A stretch of 38,167 bases of DNA from Ruminococcus sp. UBA6407 (GTDB taxonomy: Bacteria; Bacillota; Clostridia; Oscillospirales; Ruminococcaceae). A program made the translations under genes and the position numbers. The stretch is from NCBI GenBank assembly GCA_002438605.1, contig DJPR01000037.1, positions 1 through 38,167 on the forward strand, in the 5' to 3' direction. The notes beneath the pieces were generated by a model that worked only from the letters and a program-made list of their open reading frames with translations, made no database searches and had not been told where the DNA came from. Below, in pieces: positions 15,235 to 25,700 of the stretch (its first letter is position 1; each line of letters starts with the position of its first letter).

Positions 15235-16410
15235 TTATGAAACCATAACAATATTGAAAATCATCATTCCCATAAAACCTGCTGCAGCAATAACAGTCGG
15301 TATTGAAGTTACTGCAACTGCAAAGCCTCGTCTGCTCTGCTGCGGTGTTGTTGCAGGCAGCTTATTTTTAAGTCTGAATTCAATAAACATTACCAATCCT
15401 GCAAGCGTTATAATAATATAAAGGAAATTTATAATCATATTGGCAGTTGAATATCCGTCTGTAGAAAATTCCGTTACAATCGTTGAGAAAGTATTTATAG
15501 TCATATGGCATAATATCGAGGGGATTATTGAATTGTGCTTTTGAGTTATATGAGCAAGAAAAATTCCTGCTATAAATCCAAGAGCAAATTGTGCGATATT
15601 TCCATGCCCAAGCCCAAAAAATATTGCAGTAATTATAATTCCAAACCGCTGATTTGCTTTTGAAAACAGCTTCAGAAGCATTCCTCTGTAAAACAGTTCT
15701 TCCGTTATCGGAGCAACAATGCAGGCATATACAATTGTTACAAGCTTTCCTGTCAAAAAATTACTCTCAAAAGCATCATCAACACTGTATACCGTATATC
15801 CGTACTGTTCAACTATATCTGATATTCCTAATGAAATATAACCTGCAACAGATTGGAGAAAAAGTCCGATAAAACAGTATTGAACAGCATTGACAGCTGT
15901 AAAGTCATGGGTTTTGATAAGCTCCGATGGTTTTATTTTTGCAATTGAAAGTCCCAGAAATGCAAATCCGCAGTTGCAGATTAAAAAAGTAATAAGATTT
16001 AATGCCATAGAAATTGATGTACTGCTCTCGTAAGCAGATATGATTGAATAATCTGCATCAGGATTTGAAAATTTGAGAATACCGTTTGATATTGCAATAA
16101 AAATCAGCATAATCAAGGTGGACGCAATGCTGCTCAAAATAACACACAGTCCTGCAATATTATAATACTTTCTTATTGCCTTTTTTTCTTTTCCGTTAGG
16201 GGATATTGGAATTTTACAGCCCTGTTCTGTTACCTGAGGCAGTATTTTTGAATAATCTCCGCTGTAATCCGGATATTCGGTAGGATTATCAAACGGATTG
16301 TATTTATTCAATGTATCACGCCGCTGAGCTTCTTCACGAAGCTGGGCAATTTCATGATTCATATATGAAAGCTCTGCCCGATACTGTTCGGGAGATATGT
16401 TGTCTATCAT
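15235..16410 (-). CDS. CPBP-family intramembrane glutamic protease
   Basis: A 391-aa membrane protein. A hydrophilic N-terminus (1-80) is followed by about eight membrane helices. The CPBP (CAAX protease / bacteriocin-processing) motifs are all present: E-E-L-F-Y-R-G (the E-E-x-x-x-R motif), F-G-L-G-H-G-N (F-x-x-x-H) and H-M-T-I-N (H-x-x-x-N). The family cleaves within or near the membrane. Members act in bacteriocin self-immunity, prenyl-protein processing or signalling, and the substrate here is unknown. It starts at ATG 16410 after TAGGAGG, 82 bp downstream of the TtcA-like gene, and probably shares its transcript. No bacteriocin gene was found near it. Confidence 0.88.
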   Translation of the reverse strand: MIDNISPEQYRAELSYMNHEIAQLREEAQRRDTLNKYNPFDNPTEYPDYSGDYSKILPQVTEQGCKIPISPNGKEKKAIRKYYNIAGLCVILSSIASTLIMLIFIAISNGILKFSNPDADYSIISAYESSTSISMALNLITFLICNCGFAFLGLSIAKIKPSELIKTHDFTAVNAVQYCFIGLFLQSVAGYISLGISDIVEQYGYTVYSVDDAFESNFLTGKLVTIVYACIVAPITEELFYRGMLLKLFSKANQRFGIIITAIFFGLGHGNIAQFALGFIAGIFLAHITQKHNSIIPSILCHMTINTFSTIVTEFSTDGYSTANMIINFLYIIITLAGLVMFIEFRLKNKLPATTPQQSRRGFAVAVTSIPTVIAAAGFMGMMIFNIVMVS

Positions 16411-16476
16411 GTTTTACCTCCTATAGCATAGAATTTATAATTATGAACATCTATCTTAGAACTTGTATCAATAGGA

Positions 16477-16497
16477 CTTGTGCAATGTTGCCTTAAT
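16477..16497. repeat. Half copy of the dispersed hairpin repeat
   Basis: GACTTGTGCAATGTTGCCTT equals one arm of the repeat and lies at the end of the TtcA-like gene. The partner arm is missing. Confidence 0.5.
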
Positions 16498-17239
16498 CCT
16501 TTTTCGGCGGTTCAGTCCAGTTGATTCCGCCCCAACCGTCTATATTGCTGCGTTTCATAGCTCCGAACAGCCTATCCTTGAAGCCATGGTCATTTCGTTC
16601 CATGTCCGCAATAAAATTTTTCGTTTTCTCCCTGTTAGTATGACCATCGGCAGGACATTTTGACTTTACTATTTCAAGTCCGTTTTTTAATGCCGTTTTT
16701 TTTACCGCAGCTTCCGGAGCAAGTACAAGCGGTCTTATTAAAGTTATCTGCTTTCTGGATAAAAAGCTTTTAGGAGAAAAGCAGCCTATCCTGCCCTCAT
16801 TAAAGAGATTCATAACAAAGGTTTCAACTGCATCATCATAATTATGCCCCAGAGCAATTTTGTTGCATCCGTATTCAAGCGTAGCATCATGCAGAGCACC
16901 TCTCCTCATTCTTGCACATAAGCTGCATGGATTAGGTTCTTTTCTTATATCAAATACAATTTCACCTATATGAGTGGGAATTACATGATACTCAACACCG
17001 TTTTCTTCACATAATCTGCTTACTGAGCTGTAATCACCGTCTGTACCGTTAAATCTTGGATCAAGTGTTACTCCGACCAAATCATAGTTAATTCCGATAA
17101 AGCGTTTAAGCAGGATAAGTCCGTATAATAAAACAAGGCTGTCCTTTCCGCCTGAAATTCCAATGCAAATTCTGTCGCCGTTTTGTATAAGGTCATATTC
17201 CTGAATTGCTCTCCTCATATATCCAAGTATTTTCTGCAT
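16493..17239 (-). CDS. ttcA: TtcA-like tRNA 2-thiolation ATP pyrophosphatase
   Basis: A 248-aa PP-loop ATPase. The S-G-G-K-D-S ATP-binding loop is near residues 29-34. A C-x-x-C pair lies in P-C-S-L-C-A-R-M-R-R-G, and a third Cys in K-S-K-C-P-A-D-G. This set matches TtcA-type enzymes, where the cysteines hold a [4Fe-4S] cluster used for 2-thiocytidine formation at tRNA position 32. G-H-N-Y-D-D-A and R-P-L are also typical. The ATG at 17239 is preferred because GCGGAGG precedes it; the frame is open for 30 more codons upstream through a repeat-filled leader. Gram-positive paralogues may modify other positions, so the tRNA substrate is inferred. Confidence 0.85.
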   Translation of the reverse strand: MQKILGYMRRAIQEYDLIQNGDRICIGISGGKDSLVLLYGLILLKRFIGINYDLVGVTLDPRFNGTDGDYSSVSRLCEENGVEYHVIPTHIGEIVFDIRKEPNPCSLCARMRRGALHDATLEYGCNKIALGHNYDDAVETFVMNLFNEGRIGCFSPKSFLSRKQITLIRPLVLAPEAAVKKTALKNGLEIVKSKCPADGHTNREKTKNFIADMERNDHGFKDRLFGAMKRSNIDGWGGINWTEPPKKD

Positions 17240-17263
17240 ACAAACCTCCGCTTTTATGATCTG

Positions 17264-17351
17264 AAACAGCAATGCACAAAGACAACTCATGACTTTGCAC
17301 CTTAAAACCTGCTTATTCTTCTGCCGCACAATTTTTATGCGATGCTGTTTT
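17264..17351. repeat. Two degenerate tandem copies of the dispersed hairpin repeat
   Basis: The first copy is CAGCAATGCACAAAG, a short loop, then ACTTTGCAC. The second is CTGCCGCACA, a spacer, then TGCGATGCTGTTTT. Both fall in the leader between the ttcA promoter and its ribosome-binding site. Confidence 0.55.
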
Positions 17352-17352
17352 A

Positions 17353-17381
17353 ATTATATCATATTTTGCAGAATTTTGCAA
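17353..17381 (-). promoter_or_regulatory. Sigma-A promoter of ttcA-CPBP
   Basis: On the minus strand TTGCAA (plus 17376-17381), 17-bp spacer, TATAAT (plus 17353-17358). Its -35 is only 7 bp from the -35 of the divergent promoter at 17389. Confidence 0.75.
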
Positions 17382-17388
17382 TTACATC

Positions 17389-17417
17389 TTGAAAAAATAT
17401 AAATACTGTTATATAAT
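17389..17417 (+). promoter_or_regulatory. Sigma-A promoter of the small membrane protein / ung unit
   Basis: TTGAAA (17389-17394), 17-bp spacer, TATAAT (17412-17417). The start is expected near 17424. Confidence 0.75.
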
Positions 17418-17425
17418 ATGATTAT

Positions 17426-17499
17426 ACGTCATTGCACGTCAATCATCATGGAATGTGTCTTTACATAATCTTGAAATTATGATGAGAATAAAATGACGT
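17426..17499 (+). promoter_or_regulatory. Leader stem-loop at the transcription start of the 17531 gene
   Basis: ACGTCATT (17426-17433) pairs with AATGACGT (17492-17499), and inside it TCATCAT (17443-17449) pairs with ATGATGA (17479-17485). The stem begins at the predicted +1. It may stabilise the mRNA or be a protein-binding site; ACGTCA is also directly repeated (17426 and 17436). Confidence 0.4.
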
Positions 17500-17530
17500 T
17501 ATATGCATTTTGCCATAAGGGGATTTAAGT

Positions 17531-18091
17531 ATGAATTTTATTATTGCCAATAGTTTATGTTTGTTTAAAACAGAAATTTCACCTCAGATGAGAAATTTTT
17601 TCATAATACTGATAGCAATAGCTGTAGTTCTTTTGCTTATTGTCTTTTTCGGTTCAGGAAAAAGCAGGGTAAGACGTGGAGTTTCAATGTTTCTTGCTGA
17701 GAACGAAAATGAAAGACGCCAATATTCAAATCCGCACAACAATCACTCACAGCAGCAAAAGCAGTCAAAACAGCGTCAATTAACTCCCGGGGAGGCATAT
17801 TACGAAATGGATAATGACCACCAGAAATATTCCATGAATAATCAGATTGAAATGGTCACACTTATAAGAAAAAGTGATGACCGTCTGAGAGTTATTGAAA
17901 GTACAGGTCAGACTCGTCTTATGGACGAATTTTATCAGCTTGTATTTAAAACACGAAAAGGACATACAATAAAGGTTGAATGCTCAAGACAAGCCTATGA
18001 GCAAATTCCGTTTAATCAGCAGGGGTCATTGACCTATAAGAAAAATACTCTTGTGAAATTCAAGTATCTTGAAGGGACAATTTATAATTAA
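17531..18091 (+). CDS. Small membrane-anchored protein, DUF2500-like C-terminal domain
   Basis: A 186-aa protein with one membrane helix (residues about 21-41), a charged Gln/Asn/His-rich region (about 55-95), and a C-terminal beta-rich domain (about 105-186). The domain ends F-K-T-R-K-G-H-T-I-K-V-E-C, then Q-G-S-L-T-Y-K-K-N-T and F-K-Y-L. That ending resembles the DUF2500/DUF7489-type pattern of a polypeptide compared with G-x-L-T-x-x-G-x-x-F; this is a weak match by eye. The ATG at 17531 follows AAGGGGAT. It precedes ung by 32 bp, so the two are probably co-transcribed, but no functional link is evident. Confidence 0.65.
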   Translation: MNFIIANSLCLFKTEISPQMRNFFIILIAIAVVLLLIVFFGSGKSRVRRGVSMFLAENENERRQYSNPHNNHSQQQKQSKQRQLTPGEAYYEMDNDHQKYSMNNQIEMVTLIRKSDDRLRVIESTGQTRLMDEFYQLVFKTRKGHTIKVECSRQAYEQIPFNQQGSLTYKKNTLVKFKYLEGTIYN

Positions 18092-18111
18092 AGCAATACC
18101 TTGCAATCCAA
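18091..18111. repeat. Half copy of the dispersed hairpin repeat before ung
   Basis: AAAGCAATACCTTGCAATCC resembles the left arm of the repeat and sits between the stop of the upstream gene and the ung ribosome-binding site. No partner arm is present. Confidence 0.35.
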
Positions 18112-18123
18112 AAAGGAGCTTAT

Positions 18124-18792
18124 ATGATAGAATTTAATAACGAATGGGACGAACTTCTGAAAGATGAATTTAAAAAGCCGTATTATCTTGAATTAAGAAA
18201 AAAACTAATTTATGAATACAGAACACAGCAGATTTTCCCCGGAATGTATGATATATTTAACGCCCTTAAATACACCTCATACAGTGATATAAAGGCTGTT
18301 ATTATCGGGCAGGACCCATATCATGGTGTCGGACAGGCTCATGGACTCAGCTTTTCTGTAAAAAAAGGAGTTGCACCTCCGCCATCGCTTGTCAATATCT
18401 TCAAGGAGATAAAGTCAGATTTAGGAATTGACAACATGGGCAAGCATGGTGAATTGACCGAATGGGCAAAAAATGGAGTTCTCCTGCTGAATTCAGTTCT
18501 TACAGTAAGAGCAAATCAGGCAAGAAGTCATCGCAATTTAGGCTGGGAAGAATTTACCGATAATGTAATACGTCTTATAAATCTTAGAGAAAAGCCTGTA
18601 GTATTCATGCTCTGGGGTGCAGACGCAAAGGCAAAGGAAAAACTGATTACAAATCCAAATCACCTGATATTAAAAGCAGCTCATCCGAGTCCGCTTTCAG
18701 CTTTTAACGGATTTTTCGGATGCAGGCACTTTTCAAAGGCAAATGAATTTTTAAAGTCAAAGGGAATAGAAGAAATTGATTGGTCTATTTAA
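18124..18792 (+). CDS. ung: Uracil-DNA glycosylase, family 1
   Basis: A 222-aa enzyme that removes uracil from DNA to start base excision repair. The water-activating loop G-Q-D-P-Y-H-G is at residues 62-68, with Asp 64 as the catalytic base. A uracil-binding loop L-L-L-N-S-V-L-T follows near 120. The leucine-intercalation loop H-P-S-P-L-S carries the catalytic His near 187. Length equals the family norm and no residue is missing. The ATG at 18124 follows AAAGGAG. It converges on rpoC across a strong hairpin and a repeat copy. Confidence 0.97.
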   Translation: MIEFNNEWDELLKDEFKKPYYLELRKKLIYEYRTQQIFPGMYDIFNALKYTSYSDIKAVIIGQDPYHGVGQAHGLSFSVKKGVAPPPSLVNIFKEIKSDLGIDNMGKHGELTEWAKNGVLLLNSVLTVRANQARSHRNLGWEEFTDNVIRLINLREKPVVFMLWGADAKAKEKLITNPNHLILKAAHPSPLSAFNGFFGCRHFSKANEFLKSKGIEEIDWSI

Positions 18793-18796
18793 TGAA

Positions 18797-18832
18797 CCAC
18801 CGCACAAAAATCATCAAAAGACTTTGTGCGGC
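18797..18832. repeat. Dispersed hairpin repeat after ung
   Basis: CCGCACAAA (18800-18808) pairs with TTTGTGCGG (18823-18831), loop AATCATCAAAAGAC. It begins 5 bp after the ung stop codon. Confidence 0.8.
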
Positions 18833-18849
18833 GATTTATTAATAAATGC

Positions 18850-18886
18850 AAATCCACTTTTGATACACTGTATCAAAAGTGGATTT
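18850..18886. terminator. Bidirectional terminator between ung and rpoC
   Basis: A 17-bp perfect stem (AAATCCACTTTTGATAC at 18850-18866, complement at 18870-18886) with a 3-nt loop. The plus strand continues TTTATTGTT; the minus strand continues into an AT-rich stretch and the repeat hairpin. Confidence 0.85.
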
Positions 18887-18892
18887 TTATTG

Positions 18893-21800
18893 TTATATTA
18901 CAGGATTAACCACAGGAGCATTATGTTCTATATAAGTCTCATTACGTTCAATTTCAACATTATTGTAACAGTCCATACCTGTTCCTGCCGGAACAAGCTT
19001 ACCGATAATAACGTTTTCCTTAAGTCCGAGAAGATTATCGCTCTTGCCCTTGATTGCGGCATCGGTAAGTGCCTTGGTTGTTTCCTGGAATGAAGCAGCT
19101 GAAAGGAAGCTGTCTGAATTTGAAGCGGCCTTTGTAATACCCTGAAGAACAGGTACTGTTTCAACAAATGCAAGGTCATATTCGCCTGCGTCCATTCTTG
19201 CCTTGATGCTTTCGTTGATTTCGTCAACTTCTTTCTTGTCAACGAGAGTTCCCGGAAGCAAATAACTGCTGCCTGTTTCAGCAACCTTTATCTTACGGAG
19301 CATCTGACGAACAATAACTTCAATGTGCTTATCGTTGATATCAACACCCTGTAAACGATATACTTTCTGTACTTCATGGATAATATAGTCCTGGACAGCC
19401 TGTGTCCCAAGAATTGAAAGAATATCAGTAGGATAAATATTACCCTCTGTAAGACGAGTACCCTTTTCGATGTATTCGCCCTCCTGAACTCTGATTTTCA
19501 GGTTGTAAGGAATCATATAGCTTTCAGATTCACCTGTTGCGTCATTTGTTATTATAATATTTCTTGTAGTCTTGATTTCCTCAATGTGAACCACACCTGA
19601 AATTCGTGTCAGCATAGCAGCATTCTTTGGACGTCTGCCCTCAAAAAGCTCCTCAACACGAGGAAGACCCTGTGTAATATCTTCTGCTGACGCAATACCG
19701 CCTGTATGGAAAGTTCTCATTGTAAGCTGTGTACCAGGTTCACCGATTGACTGAGCAGCAATAATACCAACAGCCTCACCGACAGATACCATGTTGCCGT
19801 TTGCAAGGTTAGCACCGTAACATTTTGCACATACACCCTGCTTTGCTTTACAGTGAAGAACTGAACGGATCTTGACTCTTTCAACACCTGCATCAACAAT
19901 TTTCTTAGCATCAGCCTCTGTCATGAGCTTATTTTTGGAAACAATAATTTCTCCTGTTTCCTTATCTCTGAGGTCATTAACAAGGAATCTGCCTACCAGA
20001 CGCTCTGAAAGCGGTTCAATCATTTCGTTGCCGTTCTTGATTTCGTATACTTCAATACCGTCATCTGCACAGCAGTCATCTTCACGAATAATAACGTCCT
20101 GAGAAACGTCAACAAGACGACGTGTAAGGTAACCTGAGTCAGCAGTACGGAGAGCCGTATCGGCAAGACCCTTTCTCGCACCTCTTGAAGAAATGAAGTA
20201 TTCCAGAATGTTAAGTCCTTCACGATAATTAGCTCTGATCGGGATTTCAATTGTAGTACCTGATGTATTTGCGATAAGTCCACGCATACCTGCAAGCTGA
20301 CGAATCTGGCTGATACTACCACGGGCACCTGAGTCAGCCATCATGAAGATAGGATTGTATTTATCAAGGTTAGCTTTCAGTGCAGTTGTAACATCATCAG
20401 TAGCCTTATTCCAGATAGAAATAACTCTCTTTGACTTTTCCTCGCCTGAAATATAACCATACTCATATTCCTGTGTGATTTCAGCAATATCCTCATCTGC
20501 TTTTGCAAGAATATCTTTTTTCTGCGGAGGAATTTCTGCATCGCATACAGCAACTGTAATTGCAGCCTTTGTTGAGAATTTAAAGCCTAATGCCTTGATT
20601 TTGTCAAGAACCTCTGATGTTGTTGTTGTTCCATGAATACGGATACAGCGTTCAATAATATCAGAAAGCTGCTTTTTGCCTACAAGGAATGAAACCTCAA
20701 GGTCAAACTGACAATCTGAATTTGTTCTGTCAACATAGCCGATGTCCTGCGGAATATTCTCATTGAAAATAAGACGTCCGACTGTACAGTTAATAATCTT
20801 TGAAACTGTCTTGTCGCCAAGAACCTTTGTAATTCTTACCTTAATTGCAGCATGAAGTGAAACAACGTGTTCATTGTAAGCCATAAGTGCTTCATTTACA
20901 TCTCTGAACACCTTGCCCTCACCCGGTTCTCCTTCTTTTTGCATTGTAAGATAATATGAACCAAGAACCATATCCTGTGACGGTACTGCAACAGGCTTAC
21001 CGTCAGAAGGCTTCAACAGGTTATTTGCAGCAAGCATAAGGAATCTTGCTTCTGCCTGAGCTTCAGCTGAAAGCGGAAGGTGAACAGCCATCTGGTCGCC
21101 GTCAAAGTCCGCATTGAACGCAGAACATACAAGCGGATGAAGCTTGATTGCACGTCCTTCAACAAGTACAGGTTCAAAAGCCTGAATACCAAGACGGTGA
21201 AGTGTGGGGGCACGGTTGAGCATAACAGGATGATCCTTAATTACGTCCTCAAGAGCGTCCCAAACCTTATCAGATGCCTTATCAATAACTTTTCTTGCAC
21301 TCTTTATATTGGCAATTGCCTTTTTGTCAACAAGTCTTTTAAGAACAAACGGCTTGAAAAGCTCAATAGCCATTTCCTTTGGAAGACCGCACTGATACAT
21401 TTTAAGCTCAGGGCCGACAACGATAACAGAACGTCCTGAATAGTCAACACGCTTACCGAGAAGGTTCTGACGGAAACGTCCCTGCTTACCTTTAAGCATA
21501 TCTGAAAGTGACTTCAATGCTCTGTTATTAGGGCCTGTAACAGGTCTGCCATGTCTGCCGTTGTCAATAAGTGCGTCAACAGCTTCCTGAAGCATTCTTT
21601 TTTCGTTTCTTATGATAATATCAGGAGCTTCAAGCTCAATCATTCTTTTAAGGCGGTTATTTCTGTTGATAACACGACGATAGAGGTCGTTAAGGTCAGA
21701 TGTAGCATAACGTCCGCCGTCAAGCATTACCATAGGACGAATATCAGGCGGAATTACAGGAACAACTGTAAGAATCATCCATTCCGGCTTATTTCCTGAA

Positions 21801-22609
21801 AGTCTGAATGCCTCGATAATCTGAAGTCTTTTAAGAATCTTAACCTTTTTCTGACCTGCAGGAAGTCCTGCAAGTTCAGCTTTAAGGTCATCAGAAACAA
21901 GCTCTATATTATTCTTCCAGTCAACATCAACCTCTGAACAATAAGGACAATCCTTACAGTTGAAGTTTCTGTCACAGTTTTTGCAGTTTTCACGCTGGAA
22001 CTTGTCAAGTGAAAGCTTGCCAAGCTCAACAAGGCGATTTTTATGAGCGTCATATCTTTCAGGGTCATATTCATGAAGAAGCTTTCTTATAGCCTCCGCA
22101 CCCATTTCAGCCTTAAAGTCGTCACCGTACTTTTCAAGATAAGCAAGGTAGTCCTTTTCGCTGAGGAGCTGTTTTTTTGCAAGGTCTGTATTTCCAGGGT
22201 CAGTAACAATATACTTTGTGAAATAAAGAATTTCCTCAAGACGCTTTTGTGATATTTCAAGCACCTGACCGATTCTTGACGGTGTACCCTTGAAGTACCA
22301 GATGTGAGAAACAGGAGCAGCAAGCTCGATATGTCCCATTCTTTCACGTCTTACCTTAGCTCTTGTGACCTCAACACCGCAGCGGTCACAGATTTTGCCC
22401 TTAAAGCGTATTTTCTTAAATTTACCGCAATGACATTCCCAGTCTTTTGATGGTCCGAAAATTCTTTCGCAGAACAAGCCGTCACGCTCAGGCTTTTGAG
22501 TTCTGTAGTTGATTGTTTCAGGTCTTTCAACAGCACCGTAAGACCATTTTCTTATTTGTTCAGGAGATGCCAAACCTATTTTAATAGATTCAAATGTATT
22601 AAATTCCAA
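18893..22609 (-). CDS. rpoC: RNA polymerase subunit beta'
   Basis: The 1238-aa large subunit carries the catalytic centre. The N-terminal zinc site reads C-H-C-G...C-D-R-C-G (about 58-78). The active-site Mg loop is N-A-D-F-D-G-D (near 490). The bridge-helix/trigger-loop region contains G-A-R-G-S and R-G-L-I-A-N-T-S-G. The second zinc site has C-C plus [11 protein letters not shown]. Lid, rudder and clamp regions are present and no large insertion stands out. The start is TTG at 22609, eight bases after GAGGAGG. It follows rpoB by about 110 bp and is expressed from the rpoB promoter. Confidence 0.98.
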   Translation of the reverse strand: MEFNTFESIKIGLASPEQIRKWSYGAVERPETINYRTQKPERDGLFCERIFGPSKDWECHCGKFKKIRFKGKICDRCGVEVTRAKVRRERMGHIELAAPVSHIWYFKGTPSRIGQVLEISQKRLEEILYFTKYIVTDPGNTDLAKKQLLSEKDYLAYLEKYGDDFKAEMGAEAIRKLLHEYDPERYDAHKNRLVELGKLSLDKFQRENCKNCDRNFNCKDCPYCSEVDVDWKNNIELVSDDLKAELAGLPAGQKKVKILKRLQIIEAFRLSGNKPEWMILTVVPVIPPDIRPMVMLDGGRYATSDLNDLYRRVINRNNRLKRMIELEAPDIIIRNEKRMLQEAVDALIDNGRHGRPVTGPNNRALKSLSDMLKGKQGRFRQNLLGKRVDYSGRSVIVVGPELKMYQCGLPKEMAIELFKPFVLKRLVDKKAIANIKSARKVIDKASDKVWDALEDVIKDHPVMLNRAPTLHRLGIQAFEPVLVEGRAIKLHPLVCSAFNADFDGDQMAVHLPLSAEAQAEARFLMLAANNLLKPSDGKPVAVPSQDMVLGSYYLTMQKEGEPGEGKVFRDVNEALMAYNEHVVSLHAAIKVRITKVLGDKTVSKIINCTVGRLIFNENIPQDIGYVDRTNSDCQFDLEVSFLVGKKQLSDIIERCIRIHGTTTTSEVLDKIKALGFKFSTKAAITVAVCDAEIPPQKKDILAKADEDIAEITQEYEYGYISGEEKSKRVISIWNKATDDVTTALKANLDKYNPIFMMADSGARGSISQIRQLAGMRGLIANTSGTTIEIPIRANYREGLNILEYFISSRGARKGLADTALRTADSGYLTRRLVDVSQDVIIREDDCCADDGIEVYEIKNGNEMIEPLSERLVGRFLVNDLRDKETGEIIVSKNKLMTEADAKKIVDAGVERVKIRSVLHCKAKQGVCAKCYGANLANGNMVSVGEAVGIIAAQSIGEPGTQLTMRTFHTGGIASAEDITQGLPRVEELFEGRRPKNAAMLTRISGVVHIEEIKTTRNIIITNDATGESESYMIPYNLKIRVQEGEYIEKGTRLTEGNIYPTDILSILGTQAVQDYIIHEVQKVYRLQGVDINDKHIEVIVRQMLRKIKVAETGSSYLLPGTLVDKKEVDEINESIKARMDAGEYDLAFVETVPVLQGITKAASNSDSFLSAASFQETTKALTDAAIKGKSDNLLGLKENVIIGKLVPAGTGMDCYNNVEIERNETYIEHNAPVVNPVI

Positions 22610-22718
22610 ACTATTACCTCCTCTTAGAAGTCAGTTGATTTATACTAAGCAAATTGCATATGTGCATTGCACATTTCTGATGAAACATGATAATTCATCA
22701 GTATATAAATATCTGTAA

Positions 22719-25700
22719 TTATTCCTCGTCTTCGTCAATGTCAAATGAGAAGAGGTCATCTCCGTCATCATCGCCGAAATCATCAAGAACGTCATCAGCT
22801 TCATCAAGTGAAAATTCATCATCTTTATCGAGTGTTTCAGCTTCGCCGTCCTGATCTTCAAACATAAAGCCTTCATTTCCGATTGAATCGCCTGAATAAT
22901 CTGTACTGTCAGCTGTATTTTCATCAGCATAGGAAGTATCATGCGGAATAGGGTCATTATCCTCATCAAAGTTTTGTCTGAGGTCAATTTCCTCCTGATT
23001 GATGTCAAGCACCTTAACATCAAGAGCAAGTGACTGCAATTCCTTAATAAGAACCTTGAATGACTCAGGAACGCCCGGCTTAGGAACATTCTGTCCCTTA
23101 ACAATTGCTTCATAGGTATTAACACGTCCGATAGTATCGTCAGACTTAACTGTAAGAATTTCCTGAAGTGTATATGCTGCACCGTAAGCTTCCAATGCCC
23201 AAACTTCCATTTCTCCGAATCTCTGTCCGCCGAACTGAGCCTTACCGCCAAGCGGCTGCTGAGTAACAAGTGAATACGGGCCGACAGAACGTGCATGTAT
23301 TTTATCGTCAACAAGGTGGTGGAGCTTGAGGTAGTACATATAACCTACTGTTACTCTGTTATCAAACTTTTCACCTGTACGTCCGTCATAAAGGGTGAAC
23401 TTACCGTCCTCGCTCATTTCAAGAGCCTTAGGATTTATAACCTTATCCATAGGATTGAGTTCAAACATATCATCTCTATGGTCTTTGTTTTTCTCATTTG
23501 CAGCACGGAAACAAGCTCTGATATCATCTTCGTGTGCACCGTCAAATACAGGAGTCATGATATGCCAGCCAAGTGCCTTTGCAGCCATACCGAGATGAAC
23601 TTCAAGAACCTGACCGATATTCATACGTGAAGGTACGCCGAGAGGATTAAGAACGATATCAAGCGGTGTACCGTCAGGAAGGAACGGCATATCCTCCTCA
23701 GGAAGAATTCTTGAAACGACACCCTTGTTACCGTGACGTCCCGCCATTTTATCGCCGACAGTAATCTTACGCTTCTGGGCAATATAGCAGCGTACACGCA
23801 TATTTACGCCTGCACCGAGTTCATCGCAGTTTTCTCTTGTAAATATCTTAACGTCAACAATTACACCTGCTGCACCATGCGGTACTTTAAGTGAATTATC
23901 TCTTACTTCTCTTGCCTTTTCGCCGAAAATAGCACGAAGGAGTCTTTCCTCAGCGGTAAGCTCTGTTTCACCCTTCGGAGTTACCTTACCTACAAGAATA
24001 TCACCTGCATGAACCTCTGAACCGATACGGATAATACCGCCTTCATCAAGGTTAGCAAGAGCATCTTCACCAACGTTAGGAATATCTCTTGTAATTTCCT
24101 CTGGTCCAAGCTTTGTATCACGACATTCTGTTTCATATTCTTCAATATGAACGGAAGTAAATACGTCCTCACGAACAAGACGCTCATTAAGAAGAACAGC
24201 GTCCTCGTAGTTATAGCCTTCCCATGTCATAAATCCGATAAGAGCGTTTTTACCGAGTGAAATCTCGCCGTCTGCTGTAGCAGGACCGTCAGCAAGCACC
24301 TGACCTTTTTTGATTTCCTCGCCAACCTCAACGATAGGACGCTGATTTACGCAGGTACCCTGGTTGGAACGCTTGAATTTAGTAAGCTTATATTTACGCT
24401 CAAGACCTGTATCATCAATAAGTCTGATTTCATCGGCAGATACTGATGTTACCTTACCGTTGCAGTCGGCAACAATACAAACTCCTGAGTCAACAGCAGC
24501 CTTGTATTCCATACCTGTACCAACAAAAGGTCTTTCTGTTTTAAGGAGAGGAACAGCCTGACGCTGCATGTTTGAACCCATAAGAGCTCTGTTTGCGTCA
24601 TCATTTTCAAGGAACGGAATCATTGAGGTAGCAACGGATACAACCATTTTAGGTGAAATATCCATGAAGTCAACCTTTTCTCTTTCACATTCAAGAATCT
24701 GCTCACGATAACGTGCATTAACTCTTGGTCTTGCAAACTTTCCGTCCTCTGTAAGAGGCTCATTTGCCTGTGCAACAATAAAGTTATCCTCTGTATCAGC
24801 AGTCATGTATATAACTTCGTTTGTTACAACGCCTGTAGCCTTATCCACCCTTCTGTAAGGAGCTTCGATAAAGCCGTATTCATTTATTCTTGCAAATGTA
24901 GCAAGGTATGAAATAAGTCCGATGTTAGGACCTTCAGGAGTTTCGATAGGACACATTCTTCCATAGTGGCTGTAGTGAACGTCACGAACCTCAAATCCTG
25001 CTCTGTCTCTTGAAAGACCGCCCGGTCCGAGGGCTGAAAGTCTTCTTTTATGTGTAAGCTCTGCAAGAGGGTTGTTCTGATCCATGAACTGTGAAAGAGG
25101 TGATGAACCGAAAAATTCCTTCATTGCGGAAACAATAGGTCTGATATTTACAAGTGTTGCAGGAGTAAGTGTATTGACGTCTTGTGTCTGGAGATTCATT
25201 CTTTCACGAATAACCTTTTCCATTCTTGAAAAGCCTACTCTGAACTGATTTTGAAGAAGCTCGCCGACTGAACGGATACGTCTGTTTCCGAGGTGGTCAA
25301 TATCGTCAACAGTGCCTACACCCTCGCAAAGATTAAGGAAATAACTGATTGTAGCGTAGATATCATCAAGAATGATATGCTTAGGAACAAGCTCATCAGC
25401 TCTCTTTTTAACGCTTTCCTCCAGTTCGTCAGCATCAGCTGAGCTTTCAAGAATTTCTCTGAGAACCTTAAAGCTTACCTTTTCATTTATTCCGTACTGT
25501 TCAACGTCAAAATCAACATAGCCCTTAATGTCAACCATGCCGTTGCCTATGATTTTAACATTCTTTTCAACCATACGGATATCTGTTTCGCCGTTTTCCT
25601 TAACGAAGTATTCCTTTGCCTCAACAGTAACAAAAGCCTCCATTACACCTGCCTGCTCGATTTCACAAGCCTTATCATAGCTTACGATTTCACCTGCATC

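Noticed and set aside
16493..17329. 278-residue version of the TtcA-like protein
   Set aside because: The extra 30 codons lie in the repeat-containing leader; the ATG at 17239 has a clear GGAGG and aligns with the family N-terminus.
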